Source of the DNA: Hylemonella gracilis ATCC 19624 | Lineage (GTDB): Bacteria; Pseudomonadota; Gammaproteobacteria; Burkholderiales; Burkholderiaceae_C | Assembly: GCF_000211835.1 (NCBI RefSeq) | Contig: NZ_AEGR01000024.1 | Coordinates: 21,219-85,218, forward strand | Direction: 5' to 3' | DNA length: 64,000 bases | Shown here: positions 38,302 to 46,939 of the stretch, in pieces | Layout: each line of letters begins with the position of its first letter | How positions within the stretch are numbered: position 1 is the first letter of the stretch | The notes under the pieces: model-generated | Told to the model about the DNA's origin: nothing | What the model saw: only the letters and a program-made list of their open reading frames with translations | The model's database searches: none | Program-made: the position numbers and the translations under genes

Positions 38302-40071
38302 ATGACTTGCGGCCCCATGGTGCACTTACCTTCTCCTGACCCAGCTCTCACCCCGTCTTCTGCGTCGGAAGGCGCCCGCGCCTGGATACGCCACCGAGAA
38401 TCACCACTGCAAGGCGCGGTCACGGGGTCTTTGACAGGCTTGCACTTCGCGGTGAAAGACAACATCGACGCGGCGGGCCTGCCCACGACGGCAGCCTGCG
38501 CCGCCTTCGCGTACTCGCCGCAGGCCCACGCAACGGTGGTGCAAAAGCTGCTCGATGCCGGTGCGTCCTTGGCGGGCAAGACCAATCTTGATCAATTCGC
38601 CTGCGGCTTGAACGGCACACGCTCGCCCTGGGGCGCGGTGCCCAATGCCTTTGATCCGGCGTATGTGTCCGGTGGATCCAGTTCCGGCTCGGCTCATGTG
38701 GTGGCCAAGGGGCAGGTGGATTTCGCCCTGGGCACGGACACGGCGGGCTCGGGCCGGGTGCCTGCCGGCCTGAACAACATCGTCGGGCTCAAGCCGTCCA
38801 AGGGCCTGATCAGTGCGCGCGGCGTGGTGCCGGCCGCGCAGAGTGTGGACTGCGTCTCCATCTTTGCGCGCAGCGTGGGGCTGGCTGCGCAGGTGTTGGC
38901 CGCGGCGCGGGGCTATGACCCCGCAGACCCGTATTCACGCACGCTGACCCTGGCGGACCGGCCTTTCCCCAAGACCTTCCGCTTCGGTGTGCCCGATGCG
39001 CTGGCCTTCTTCGGCGACAGACTGGCTGAGGCCGAATTCGAGCGTGCGCGTGCCGGCCTGCGTGAATTGGGTGGCGTGGAGGTGCGTTTCGCCTATCAGC
39101 CTTTCGCCGAAGCGGCGGCGCTGCTGTATGAAAGCGCCCTGGTGGCGGAACGCTACGCCGCCATCCGCGACTTCTTCGACGCGCATGAGGCGGCCGTGAT
39201 GGAGCCCGTGCGGGGCATCATCGCCCAAGGGCGCTCGTATGACGCTGCGGACCTTTGCATCGCACAGACGCGTTTGCGCGCTTTGGGTCAGCAGGCTGCG
39301 GCGCAATGGCGAGAAGCGGGTGGACAGGGCATGGACGTGATGCTCGTGCCCACGGCCCCCACCCACTACACCATCGCCCAAATGCAGGCCGACCCGGTGG
39401 CGCTCAACCGCAACCTGGGTGCTTACACCAACTTCGTCAATCTGCTGGATTACGCGGCCCTGTCCGTGCCCAGCAGCATCCGGCCCGATGGCCTGCCCTT
39501 TGGCATCACCCTGATCGGCCCCTGCGGCAGCGATTGGCAGCTGGCCGAATTGGGCCAGCGTTACCACCACGCCACGGGTTTGACGCAAGGAGCGACGGGC
39601 GAGCCCTTGCCCGCGCCGGTGCCCATCCCTGGCATCAGGTCCTCATCGGAGGCCCCGTCCACCGTGCGCGTTGCGGTGGTGGGTGCCCACCTCTCGGGCA
39701 TGCCCCTCAACACACAACTCACCGAGCGTGGTGCCCGCTTGCTTGCGCAGACCACGACCGCGCCGCACTACCGGCTCTACGCCTTGCCCGGCACGATGCC
39801 GCCCAAGCCCGGCCTGCAGCGCGTGGCCGAAGGGCAGGGCGCGCGCATCGCGGTCGAGGTCTGGGAGATGCCGATCGAGCACTACGGCTCCTTCGTCGCG
39901 CTCGTGCCCGCGCCCTTGGGCATTGGCACGCTGTCGCTGGACGACGGCGGCAATGTGCAGGGTTTTCTGTGCGAGGCGCTGGCGCTCAACGGCGCCCTGG
40001 ACATCACGGCCCATGGCGGTTGGCGGGCCTACCTCGCGGCGCAAGCCGTGCCGACCCCACCGCAGGCCTGA
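38302..40071 (+). CDS. atzF: Allophanate hydrolase AtzF
   Basis: AtzF hydrolyses allophanate to ammonia and CO2, the last step of biuret, cyanuric acid and urea-carboxylase pathways. The N-terminal amidase domain shows VKDNIDAAGLPTTA (catalytic Lys52), the cis-Ser motif GGSSSGSA and the nucleophile in GTDTAGSGRVP. A C-terminal gamma-glutamylcyclotransferase-like domain begins near residue 455 (VRVAVVGAHLSGMPLN) and ends with GGWRAYLAAQ. The sigma-54 promoter rules out the ATG at 38260; ATG 38317 is an alternative start. Compared with my memory of the Pseudomonas ADP enzyme, about 40 N-terminal residues are missing. Three ABC transporter genes follow. Confidence 0.94.
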   Translation: MTCGPMVHLPSPDPALTPSSASEGARAWIRHRESPLQGAVTGSLTGLHFAVKDNIDAAGLPTTAACAAFAYSPQAHATVVQKLLDAGASLAGKTNLDQFACGLNGTRSPWGAVPNAFDPAYVSGGSSSGSAHVVAKGQVDFALGTDTAGSGRVPAGLNNIVGLKPSKGLISARGVVPAAQSVDCVSIFARSVGLAAQVLAAARGYDPADPYSRTLTLADRPFPKTFRFGVPDALAFFGDRLAEAEFERARAGLRELGGVEVRFAYQPFAEAAALLYESALVAERYAAIRDFFDAHEAAVMEPVRGIIAQGRSYDAADLCIAQTRLRALGQQAAAQWREAGGQGMDVMLVPTAPTHYTIAQMQADPVALNRNLGAYTNFVNLLDYAALSVPSSIRPDGLPFGITLIGPCGSDWQLAELGQRYHHATGLTQGATGEPLPAPVPIPGIRSSSEAPSTVRVAVVGAHLSGMPLNTQLTERGARLLAQTTTAPHYRLYALPGTMPPKPGLQRVAEGQGARIAVEVWEMPIEHYGSFVALVPAPLGIGTLSLDDGGNVQGFLCEALALNGALDITAHGGWRAYLAAQAVPTPPQA

Positions 40072-40113
40072 AACCTGCGTGCCTCTCTTCAACCCACTGT
40101 GCAGGAGCTTTCC

Positions 40114-41136
40114 ATGAAAGACAGCCAACGTTCCTTCCTTCCCTCCTCCGTCGCGACCACGCGCCGCAAGCTCGTGCAGGCCGGGGGCGCGGCCGCCATG
40201 CTGGGCGTGCTGGGAGCACCGGCTTTGGTGCGCGCGCAAAGCGGCCCCAAGATCCGCATTGGCTACTGGCCCATCGCGGCGGGTCTGCCTTTTTATGCGG
40301 CCATCGAACGCGGCTTCTTCAAGGAAGCCGGTTTGGACGTGGAGGCCTTGCGCTTCGCCGGGGCCCAGCAAGTGATGGAGGCCGTGTTGTCCGACCGCGC
40401 CGACGGCACGGCCAACGGCACCGGTTCGGCCAACATCGCCATCGGCGAGCTGGCTCAGCCGGGTACGTTCAAGATCTTCTGCTCCAACCCCAGCAACGCC
40501 AAGAACGTGCTGGACCAAGTGCTGGTGCCCAAGGACAGCCCGGCCAAGACCATCGCCGACCTCAAGGGCAAGCGCGTGGCCTCCGGCCCCGGCATCCAGA
40601 ACGTGACGCTGGCCAAGACGGTGTTCGAGCGCGGCGGCGCCACCGGCGTGACGGTCGTGGAGCTGCCCATCGGCCAGCACGTGGCGGCGCTCGCCGCAGG
40701 CCAGGTCGACGGCTGCTACACGCTGGAGCCCACGGGCACCATCGGCCGCATGAACGGCACCACCCGCATGCTCGAAGCCGGCGTGATCGCCAAGTACGTG
40801 CTGGGTGACCCGATGGCGCCGTGGTTCGGCGGCTCGGCGTCGCTGTCCTCGGCCTTCATCAAGAAATACCCGGCCGAGGCCAAGAAGTTCATCGCCGCCT
40901 ACGGCAAGGGCGTGCAGTTCGTGCGCAGCCAGGCCGTCGAGGCGCGCCAGTACCTCAAGGGCTACACGGCCATCGAAGGCGCGTTGACCGGCGAGGTGCC
41001 CCTGGCCGCTTACACGATGTACAACGAGTTCACGCCGGCCGACGTGGCGCACTTCCAGAAGTTCTTCGACCTGTTCGCCGAGAAGGGCATCTTCTCCTCG
41101 CGCCTGATGGTCGACACCATGCTCTACAAGGGCTGA
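40114..41136 (+). CDS. ABC transporter substrate-binding protein, taurine/nitrate (NMT1) type
   Basis: This periplasmic binding protein of about 340 residues has a Tat-like signal (TTRRKLVQAGGAAAMLG) and the NMT1/SsuA-type fold (KIRIGYWPIAAGLPFYAAIERGFFKEAGL, then a DLKGKRVASGPG segment). It follows atzF by 42 bases and precedes matching permease and ATPase genes. Beside atzF, the likely ligand is a biuret-, ureide- or triazine-like nitrogen compound; the sequence cannot say which. Confidence 0.92.
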   Translation: MKDSQRSFLPSSVATTRRKLVQAGGAAAMLGVLGAPALVRAQSGPKIRIGYWPIAAGLPFYAAIERGFFKEAGLDVEALRFAGAQQVMEAVLSDRADGTANGTGSANIAIGELAQPGTFKIFCSNPSNAKNVLDQVLVPKDSPAKTIADLKGKRVASGPGIQNVTLAKTVFERGGATGVTVVELPIGQHVAALAAGQVDGCYTLEPTGTIGRMNGTTRMLEAGVIAKYVLGDPMAPWFGGSASLSSAFIKKYPAEAKKFIAAYGKGVQFVRSQAVEARQYLKGYTAIEGALTGEVPLAAYTMYNEFTPADVAHFQKFFDLFAEKGIFSSRLMVDTMLYKG

Positions 41137-41141
41137 AGACC

Positions 41142-41981
41142 ATGACGGACTCCACCTCCGCTGGTGGCCAGCGGTCTGCCAGCCCTTGGGCCCAGGCCGT
41201 TGGCGGGGCGCCTGCCGTGCCGCGCAAACGAAACTGGGCCAAGGCCTTGCCCTTCATCGGCCCGGCCTTGCTCTTCATCGTCTGGGACTTGGTCGTGCGC
41301 TTGGGCATGGTCAAGCCCATCCTGCTGCCGCCGCCGGCTGCCACCGTCAGCACCTTGCTCAACGGCCTGGCCGGGGGGCCGTTGCTGACGGACTTCGTCG
41401 TCACGTTGTGGCGGACCGCGCAGGCCTTCCTGATCGCGGCGGTGGTCGGGGTGCCCCTGGGCGTGGTGCTGGGCAGCGCCGAGAAGGCCTACCGCAGCGT
41501 GGAGTTCCTGATCGACTTCTTCCGTTCCACGCCGTCCTCGGCGCTGATCCCGCTCTTCCTGATGATCTTCGGCGTGTCCGACATCAACAAGGTGGCGATC
41601 GCGGCCTTTGGTGCCCTGCTGATCGTGGTGTTCAACAGCGCCTACGGTGTGATCAACGCGCGCAAGCAGCGCGTGATGGCGGCCAAGGTCATGGGCGCCT
41701 CGCGGTGGCAGATCTTCAAGGACGTGCTGATCTGGGAAAGCCTCCAGCCCAGCTTCGTGGGCCTGCGCTCGGCCGTGTCCATGGCCCTGGTGATCGTGAT
41801 CGTGGCCGAGATGTTCATCGGTTCCGACAGCGGCCTGGGCAACCGCATCATCAACGCGCAGCAGGTGATGAATGTGAAGGACATGTACGCCGCCATCCTG
41901 TCGGCCGGCATCCTGGGTTATGTGCTGAACATCCTGTTCCTCGTCGCCGAGCGTCGAATTGTTCACTGGAGTGGAAGATGA
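41142..41981 (+). CDS. ABC transporter permease, taurine/nitrate type
   Basis: This 279-residue permease of the SsuC/TauC class starts at ATG 41142, 5 bases after the binding-protein stop. It has about six membrane helices, the first near residues 35-55 (LPFIGPALLFIVWDLVVRL), and the cytoplasmic EAA-type loop (AAKVMGASRWQIFKDVLI) that contacts the ATPase. Confidence 0.93.
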   Translation: MTDSTSAGGQRSASPWAQAVGGAPAVPRKRNWAKALPFIGPALLFIVWDLVVRLGMVKPILLPPPAATVSTLLNGLAGGPLLTDFVVTLWRTAQAFLIAAVVGVPLGVVLGSAEKAYRSVEFLIDFFRSTPSSALIPLFLMIFGVSDINKVAIAAFGALLIVVFNSAYGVINARKQRVMAAKVMGASRWQIFKDVLIWESLQPSFVGLRSAVSMALVIVIVAEMFIGSDSGLGNRIINAQQVMNVKDMYAAILSAGILGYVLNILFLVAERRIVHWSGR

Positions 41982-42035
41982 ACGCAGCGCGGAATCGCTT
42001 CAAGCCAGCGAACGCCCTCTTTTCATTGGGGGGCG

Positions 42036-42050
42036 GCGACAACATGTCGC
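42036..42050 (+). promoter_or_regulatory. Hairpin in the permease-ATPase spacer
   Basis: GCGAC-AACAT-GTCGC forms a small stem-loop inside an otherwise unexplained 91-base spacer in the operon. It follows a run of six G's and may tune expression or protect the mRNA; it also resembles fragments of Comamonadaceae intergenic repeats. Confidence 0.3.
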
Positions 42051-42072
42051 GCGCAGCGTGGGAGAAAACATC

Positions 42073-42894
42073 ATGAGCGAGGTTCTGAATGCCCCCGTGG
42101 TCGCCGACGTGCCGCTGGCACCTTTCCGGCCTGGCCCGGCGGGCACCCACATCACCATCCGCAGCTTGACCAAGTATTTCGCAGGCTGGCCGCTGTACGA
42201 GAACTTCGACCTCGACATTCCCAAGGGCAAGATCGTCTCGGTCTTCGGGCCGAACGGCTGCGGCAAATCCACGCTGATCAACATGATCGCGGGCCTGGTG
42301 CCCATCGACAGCGGCGAGATCCTGTTCGACGGCAAGTCGCTCCAGGACACCAAGATCGGTTACGTCTTCCAGAACTACCGCGAGGCCATGTTTCCCTGGA
42401 TGCGCACCATCGACAACATCGCCTACCCGCTCAAGCTCGAAGGCCAGAGCAAGGCCGAGGTGGACCGCCGCATGGCCGAGCTGGTAGCCAGCTTCGACGT
42501 CAAGTTCGACCTCAACCGCTATCCCTACGAACTCTCGGGCGGGCAGCAGCAGACCGCGTCCATCATGCGCGCGTTGGCGCCCAAGCCGGAAGTGCTGTTC
42601 CTGGATGAGCCATTCTCGGCGCTGGATTTCGAGATGACACTGTTCATCCGCGAGAAGCTGCAAGAGGTCTTCATGCAGACCGGCACCACCATGCTGCTGG
42701 TCTCGCACGACCTGGAGGAGGCCGTCTACCTGGCCGACCAGGTACTCTTGCTCACCAAGCGCCCGACCCGCGTGGCTGAAATCCTGCCCTACGACGATGC
42801 CCGTCCGCGCACGGTCGAGACCTTGTCAGAGGCCAGCTTCGTCGCCACCAAGAAGAAGAGCCTGGAGATCTTTCAGCGCGAGGTGCGGCGCTAG
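42073..42894 (+). CDS. ABC transporter ATP-binding protein, taurine/nitrate type
   Basis: The 273-residue ATPase starts at ATG 42073 behind GGGAG. It has Walker A GPNGCGKST, the signature LSGGQQQ, Walker B VLFLDEPFSALD and the switch His in LLVSHDLEEAV. Together with the two preceding genes it completes an importer in the atzF operon. The convergent tetR gene ends 57 bases later. Confidence 0.95.
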   Translation: MSEVLNAPVVADVPLAPFRPGPAGTHITIRSLTKYFAGWPLYENFDLDIPKGKIVSVFGPNGCGKSTLINMIAGLVPIDSGEILFDGKSLQDTKIGYVFQNYREAMFPWMRTIDNIAYPLKLEGQSKAEVDRRMAELVASFDVKFDLNRYPYELSGGQQQTASIMRALAPKPEVLFLDEPFSALDFEMTLFIREKLQEVFMQTGTTMLLVSHDLEEAVYLADQVLLLTKRPTRVAEILPYDDARPRTVETLSEASFVATKKKSLEIFQREVRR

Positions 42895-42950
42895 CGCTGG
42901 CGCCAAAGGGCCTAGGCCCCAAGCGGTGTGTTGGCCGCCGCGGGACGGCT

Positions 42951-43667
42951 TCAGCCCGGGGGCTTCAGATAGGCCTCGACCATGGCGCGGCATGTATTCA
43001 GGTTGGATTTTTGCCAGCTGGGCTTGAGCAGGTCGCGTTTGAGGATGTGCGAGAGCGTGTGGGCGTGCTGCCGGCCGTAATAGGCCAGGCCGGCCATGGC
43101 GATGTAAAGCTGCAGGGCGTCGATGTCCGCGCGCACTTCGCCCGTCGCCGCGCCGCGCGCCAGCAACTGCCGGATGCGGCCGACCACCGGTGCCGCCATC
43201 TGAGGGATGCGCTCGGACAGCGACAGGTGCCGCGCCTCGTTCAGGTTCTCGAAGGCCAGCAGCTTGCGCAGCTTGGGATGGTCGGCGAAGTGCTCGGCGA
43301 TGAAGTCGAAGGCACGCAGCAGTCCCTCCATCGGCGGCAAGTCATCGGGGATGGCCTGCAACTCCGCCTGGCGCAGTTGCGCCATCACCGTGTCCAGCAC
43401 CTCCAGGTACAGACCGTCCTTGCCGCCGAAGTAATGGTAGAGCATGCGGATGCTCGTACCTGCCGCTTGCACGATGCGGTCGGTGCGCGCGCCGCTGTAG
43501 CCGTGGCTGGCGAATTCTTCGACGGCGGCTTCCAGCAGCCGGGCGCGGGTGCGCTCCGGGTCGCGGCGGACGGCGGGACGGCTCTTGGCCTGCTTGGACG
43601 TGCTGCTGGGGGCAGCGCGTGCCGCAGTGGGCGCGGCCGCGCGGCGCGGTGTGGGACGGGTGCTCAA
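42951..43667 (-). CDS. TetR-family transcriptional regulator
   Basis: This 238-residue protein has a low-complexity Ala/Pro/Arg N-terminus, a TetR helix-turn-helix (ARLLEAAVEEFASHGYSGARTDR-type, then TSIRMLYHYFGGKDGLYLEV) and a helical ligand domain. It is last in the minus-strand operon with a RutB-like hydrolase and an amidase. RutR, the E. coli pyrimidine regulator, is of the same family, so a nucleobase or ureide ligand is plausible but unproven. Confidence 0.92.
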   Translation of the reverse strand: MSTRPTPRRAAAPTAARAAPSSTSKQAKSRPAVRRDPERTRARLLEAAVEEFASHGYSGARTDRIVQAAGTSIRMLYHYFGGKDGLYLEVLDTVMAQLRQAELQAIPDDLPPMEGLLRAFDFIAEHFADHPKLRKLLAFENLNEARHLSLSERIPQMAAPVVGRIRQLLARGAATGEVRADIDALQLYIAMAGLAYYGRQHAHTLSHILKRDLLKPSWQKSNLNTCRAMVEAYLKPPG

Positions 43668-43678
43668 AAACGGGTTTC

Positions 43679-44917
43679 CTAAGCGGTCGACAAGGCCACG
43701 GCGAGGTCGAGCAGGCGCTCGTCATGGCCAGGCGCGGAGATGAAAGACAGTCCGATCGGCAGACCTTGGGTGTGGCGCAGCGGCAGTACGAGCTGGGGCA
43801 ACCCGGCCAGTCCGGCCAGTGCGCCCAAGGCCAGCGCGTGGTCGTAGAAGGCGTTGCGCGTTGCGGCGTCCGCGCCGCGGTGCAGCGCGACGGTGGGCGC
43901 GGCCGGAACCAGCCAGGCTTCGTCCTGCCCCAGTCGCTCACGCAAGGCACGCGCCGCGTCGGTGCGCCACGCGCGCCAGCGCGCCCCGATGGACTCGTCC
44001 AAGGCCAATGCACCCGCGAAGCGCGGTGCGATCGCGGGGCCGAAGCGCGGGCGTCGCGCGCGGATCCAAGGGCCGAGGTGGGTGCGGATTTCCAAGCCCT
44101 GGAGTGTGGCATAGGCGGTCAGCCAATCACGCCACGGTGCCGTGCCCTGTTCCTGGGCGACAGCGGCGTCGCCCTCGCCCTCACCAAAGGCCAGGCGCTC
44201 CTCCCGCAGACCGGCGCGCCGGGCCCAGTCCAGCAAGGCCTCGCGCACCTCGGGGGAGGCCAGGGCGAGTGTGTCTTGCGCGATGCACAGGCGCAGCGGA
44301 GCACGAACGGGGGTTGGGGCGGACGAGCCACCGAGCAACACCTGCCCGGCGTCGCGCAGCAGCGCGGCATCGCGCGCGAACCAGCCCACGGTGTCCAGGC
44401 TGGGCGCGAAGGGCAGCACGCCGCTCAGGGCAATGCGTCCATGCGTGGGCCGCAGGGCGTGCAGGCCGCAGAACGAGGCGGGCACGCGCACCGAGCCGCC
44501 GGTGTCCGTGCCCAGGGCCAGGTCGGCTTCGCCCCAGGCCACGGCCACGGCGGAGCCGCTGGACGAGCCGCCGGGCAGGCGCCCGGGGTCCAGCGGGTGG
44601 ACCGGCGTGCCGAAGAAGGCGTTCTCGCCTTCCAAGCTGAAGGCCAGTTCATCGGTGACGGTCTTGCCGACGACGCGCGCGCCCGCGGCGCGCAGCGCGG
44701 CGACGCAGGGCGCGTCCGCCGCTGCCTCGCCGTGCGAGCTCGCCCAGTCGGGGTTGCCGCCGCCCGTGATCGTGCCGCCCACGTCGATCAGGTCCTTGAC
44801 GGCCAAACGCACACCCGCGAGCCGGCCGGGTCCGGTTGGCTCGCGTTCCGCACGCGGGCCAGGGACGAAAGCACCCGAGGGGTGGGGCGCCGGATCACCC
44901 GCGCCGGACAGGTTCAT
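43679..44917 (-). CDS. Amidase-signature hydrolase, unknown substrate
   Basis: This 412-residue amidase has the full Ser-cis-Ser-Lys set: AVKDLIDVGG, the GGSSSGSAVAVA motif and the nucleophile in GTDTGGSVRVP. The start at 44917 overlaps the stop of the cysteine hydrolase gene (ATGA), and tetR follows 11 bases after its stop. It is more diverged from AtzE and AtzF than those are from their namesakes. Context suggests it removes an amide from a ureido or carbamoyl product made by the coupled hydrolase. Confidence 0.9.
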   Translation of the reverse strand: MNLSGAGDPAPHPSGAFVPGPRAEREPTGPGRLAGVRLAVKDLIDVGGTITGGGNPDWASSHGEAAADAPCVAALRAAGARVVGKTVTDELAFSLEGENAFFGTPVHPLDPGRLPGGSSSGSAVAVAWGEADLALGTDTGGSVRVPASFCGLHALRPTHGRIALSGVLPFAPSLDTVGWFARDAALLRDAGQVLLGGSSAPTPVRAPLRLCIAQDTLALASPEVREALLDWARRAGLREERLAFGEGEGDAAVAQEQGTAPWRDWLTAYATLQGLEIRTHLGPWIRARRPRFGPAIAPRFAGALALDESIGARWRAWRTDAARALRERLGQDEAWLVPAAPTVALHRGADAATRNAFYDHALALGALAGLAGLPQLVLPLRHTQGLPIGLSFISAPGHDERLLDLAVALSTA

Positions 44918-45711
44918 GCTGGCAAGGCGCGCAGCACCGCCGTGGAGTCGGTGACGAAGCCGAAGCATTTCTTGACGTTCCAGATCGTCGCCTCGGTGCA
45001 GAAGTAGGGCGAGCTTGTGGCGCAGCAATCGCTGAGCATGACGCAGCCATAGCCCAGGAAGTTGGCGTCGGTCAGCGTGTGCAGCACGCATTGGTCGGTG
45101 TTGCAGCCGGCGAACAGGATGCTCTTGACGCCCAGGTTGCGCAGGATGCTGTCCAGAGGGGTGTCCCAGAAGCCGCTGATGCGGTGCTTGTCCACGAGGT
45201 AATCGCCGTCATGGGGTGTCAGCTCGTCGACGATGGCGGCGGGCCAGGAATCCTTTTGCAGCACATGGCCCTTGCCATTGGGCAGCGGGTCGCCCAAGCC
45301 CACGCCCTTGCCGCTGTTCTTGTAGAGGTGGATCTGGTTGGGCGACATGTTGGCCAGGTCTGGGCGGTTGCCCCAATTCACCCAGATCACCGGCACGCCG
45401 GCCTGGCGCAGCGCGGGCAGCAGGGCTTCCAGCGGCGCGATGGGCGCGCGGTCGGCCTGGTAGTTGCCGCCGATGTGATCGACCCAGCCGCCCTCAGTGC
45501 AGAAGTCGTTTTGCAGGTCGATGATGACGATGGCCGTGCGGCGCAGGTCCAGCACCACGTTTTGCGGCTCGGCGTCGATGCGCGCACGCACGGGCGCGGG
45601 CGGCTCCACCGACATGTCGACCTCGCGCTCGCTGGCCACCCAGTAGTACTGCGGGGCCAGGCCCAGGGCGTTGTCGGGGCGCGGGTCGGGAATGTAGGGG
45701 TGAGGTTTCAT
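44914..45711 (-). CDS. RutB-like cysteine hydrolase (isochorismatase family)
   Basis: This 265-residue protein has the isochorismatase triad: Asp65 in IIDLQNDF, Lys175 in LVDKHRISGF and Cys208 in GCNTDQCVLHT. The stretch SGFWDTPLDSILRNLG closely recalls E. coli RutB, the ureidoacrylate amidohydrolase of pyrimidine breakdown; biuret hydrolase is another relative. It is the first gene of the minus-strand operon, divergent from the BMP transporter operon. No other rut genes (rutA, C, D, F) are visible here, so the substrate is open. Confidence 0.88.
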   Translation of the reverse strand: MKPHPYIPDPRPDNALGLAPQYYWVASEREVDMSVEPPAPVRARIDAEPQNVVLDLRRTAIVIIDLQNDFCTEGGWVDHIGGNYQADRAPIAPLEALLPALRQAGVPVIWVNWGNRPDLANMSPNQIHLYKNSGKGVGLGDPLPNGKGHVLQKDSWPAAIVDELTPHDGDYLVDKHRISGFWDTPLDSILRNLGVKSILFAGCNTDQCVLHTLTDANFLGYGCVMLSDCCATSSPYFCTEATIWNVKKCFGFVTDSTAVLRALPA

Positions 45712-45878
45712 GGGAACTCCTGCGATGAAGGACCAGGGGACACGGATGGGGGCGCGGTTTTGGACAGGCCGTGCCACGGTTTGGTGCGATGGCGCGCGCG
45801 CGCACCACCCGCGCACCGCGAACGCCCCGAATCGCCGTCCGCGGGCCTCGAAAACCGGCCTTGACGGGGCGCCGCGGC

Positions 45879-45894
45879 TGGCATCGTTATTGCA
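45879..45894 (+). promoter_or_regulatory. Probable sigma-54 promoter of the BMP transporter-atzGEH operon
   Basis: TGGCATC-GTTA-TTGCA keeps the -24 GG and -12 GC at the right spacing and differs from consensus at only two bases of the -24 element. The predicted start is near 45905, about 54 bases before the bmp-type gene. It parallels the perfect site before atzF and suggests that both operons respond to nitrogen limitation. Confidence 0.65.
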
Positions 45895-45908
45895 AGAGGC
45901 ATGCCTGT

Positions 45909-45928
45909 AAGTAATCAGTTATTTACTT
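45909..45928. promoter_or_regulatory. Inverted repeat in the transporter operon leader
   Basis: AAGTAA-N8-TTACTT lies just downstream of the predicted transcription start, in an AT-rich patch within GC-rich DNA. It could be an operator for the GntR or TetR protein encoded nearby, or a small leader hairpin. Confidence 0.4.
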
Positions 45929-45958
45929 GCCGCAACCCATACGTTGAAAGGTCTCGTC

Positions 45959-46936
45959 ATGGAAGCTTCCGTTTTCTCCCGTCGTGTGTTCGCCCTGGGT
46001 GGCCTGCTCGCCGCCTTCTTGCTGGCCGTGCCGGCGCAAGCCGCCGACCCCCTGGCCGTTGGCATCCTGATTCCTGGCTCCAAGTCCGACAAGGGCTGGA
46101 TGGAGTCCGGCTATGACGGCTTGGTCGCCGCGCAGAAGGAGCTGGGCGCCAAGATCAAGGTGCAGATGATCGAGAACATCAACTACGCCGACATGGAGCA
46201 GGCGTTGACCAACCTGGCCAGCAAGAACGCCCTTGTGATCGGCGTGGGCGGTCAGACCCAGGCCGCGGTGCTCAAGGTCTCCAAGCGTTTCCCCAAGGTC
46301 AAGTTCTCCATCGTCGGCGGCAACAAGTCCGAGGAACTGGCGAACGTCGCCGGTTACGACGTGAAGCAGGCCGAGATCGCCTTCGTCGCCGGCGCCGCCG
46401 CCGCCATGCTGTCCAAGAACGGCGCCGTGAGCTATGTCGGCGGCATGGAGATCCCCTCCATCGTCAACGCCGGCAAGGAATTCGGCAACGGCGCCAAGTA
46501 CATCAATCCCAAGATCAAGTACTTCGAGAACTACACGGGTGACTTCGACAACGTCGCCAAATCCAAGGAAGCCACCCTGGCCGCCATCGCCCAGGGGGCC
46601 GACGTGCACTACCACATCCTCAACCTCGGCCTGCGCGGCCTGGAACAGGCGGCCAAGGAAAAGGGCACCAAGATCATCGGCAGCTACACCAATTACTGCG
46701 GCAGCGATCCGCTCTACGTGGCCTACAGCATCACGGGCGTGGGCTTCCAGGTGCAGTACGCCATCAAGGAAGCGGTTGCAGGCACCTGGAAGGCGGGCTA
46801 CAAGCCCTTCGGCCTGGCCATGGGGCCCAAGGCGTCTGACATGGTGATCTGCGGCGGCACGGCCGAGCAGAAGAACAAGCTCGAACAGATCAAGAAGGAC
46901 ATCCAGTCCGGCAAGATCAAGGTGCTGGAAGGCTGA
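45959..46936 (+). CDS. BMP-family (nucleoside-type) ABC substrate-binding protein
   Basis: This periplasmic protein of about 325 residues has a signal peptide (FALGGLLAAFLLAVPAQA-AD) and the BMP/PnrA fold: VGILIPGSKSDKGWMESGYDG, then a VIGVGGQTQAAV segment and YVGGMEIPSIV. BMP proteins bind purine nucleosides and related bases. ATPase and two permease genes follow at once, completing the importer. Confidence 0.93.
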   Translation: MEASVFSRRVFALGGLLAAFLLAVPAQAADPLAVGILIPGSKSDKGWMESGYDGLVAAQKELGAKIKVQMIENINYADMEQALTNLASKNALVIGVGGQTQAAVLKVSKRFPKVKFSIVGGNKSEELANVAGYDVKQAEIAFVAGAAAAMLSKNGAVSYVGGMEIPSIVNAGKEFGNGAKYINPKIKYFENYTGDFDNVAKSKEATLAAIAQGADVHYHILNLGLRGLEQAAKEKGTKIIGSYTNYCGSDPLYVAYSITGVGFQVQYAIKEAVAGTWKAGYKPFGLAMGPKASDMVICGGTAEQKNKLEQIKKDIQSGKIKVLEG

Positions 46937-46939
46937 GCC

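Noticed and set aside
45761..45776. Possible sigma-54 promoter on the minus strand for the RutB-like operon (TGGCACG-GCCT-GTCCA)
   Set aside because: The -24 element is perfect, but the -12 element has CC instead of the invariant GC, so it is not reported as a promoter.
45782..45807. TGGTGCG-N12-CGCACCA inverted repeat as NtrC site
   Set aside because: The half-sites face the opposite way from the NtrC consensus and the sequence lies in a CG-repeat tract, where such matches arise easily.
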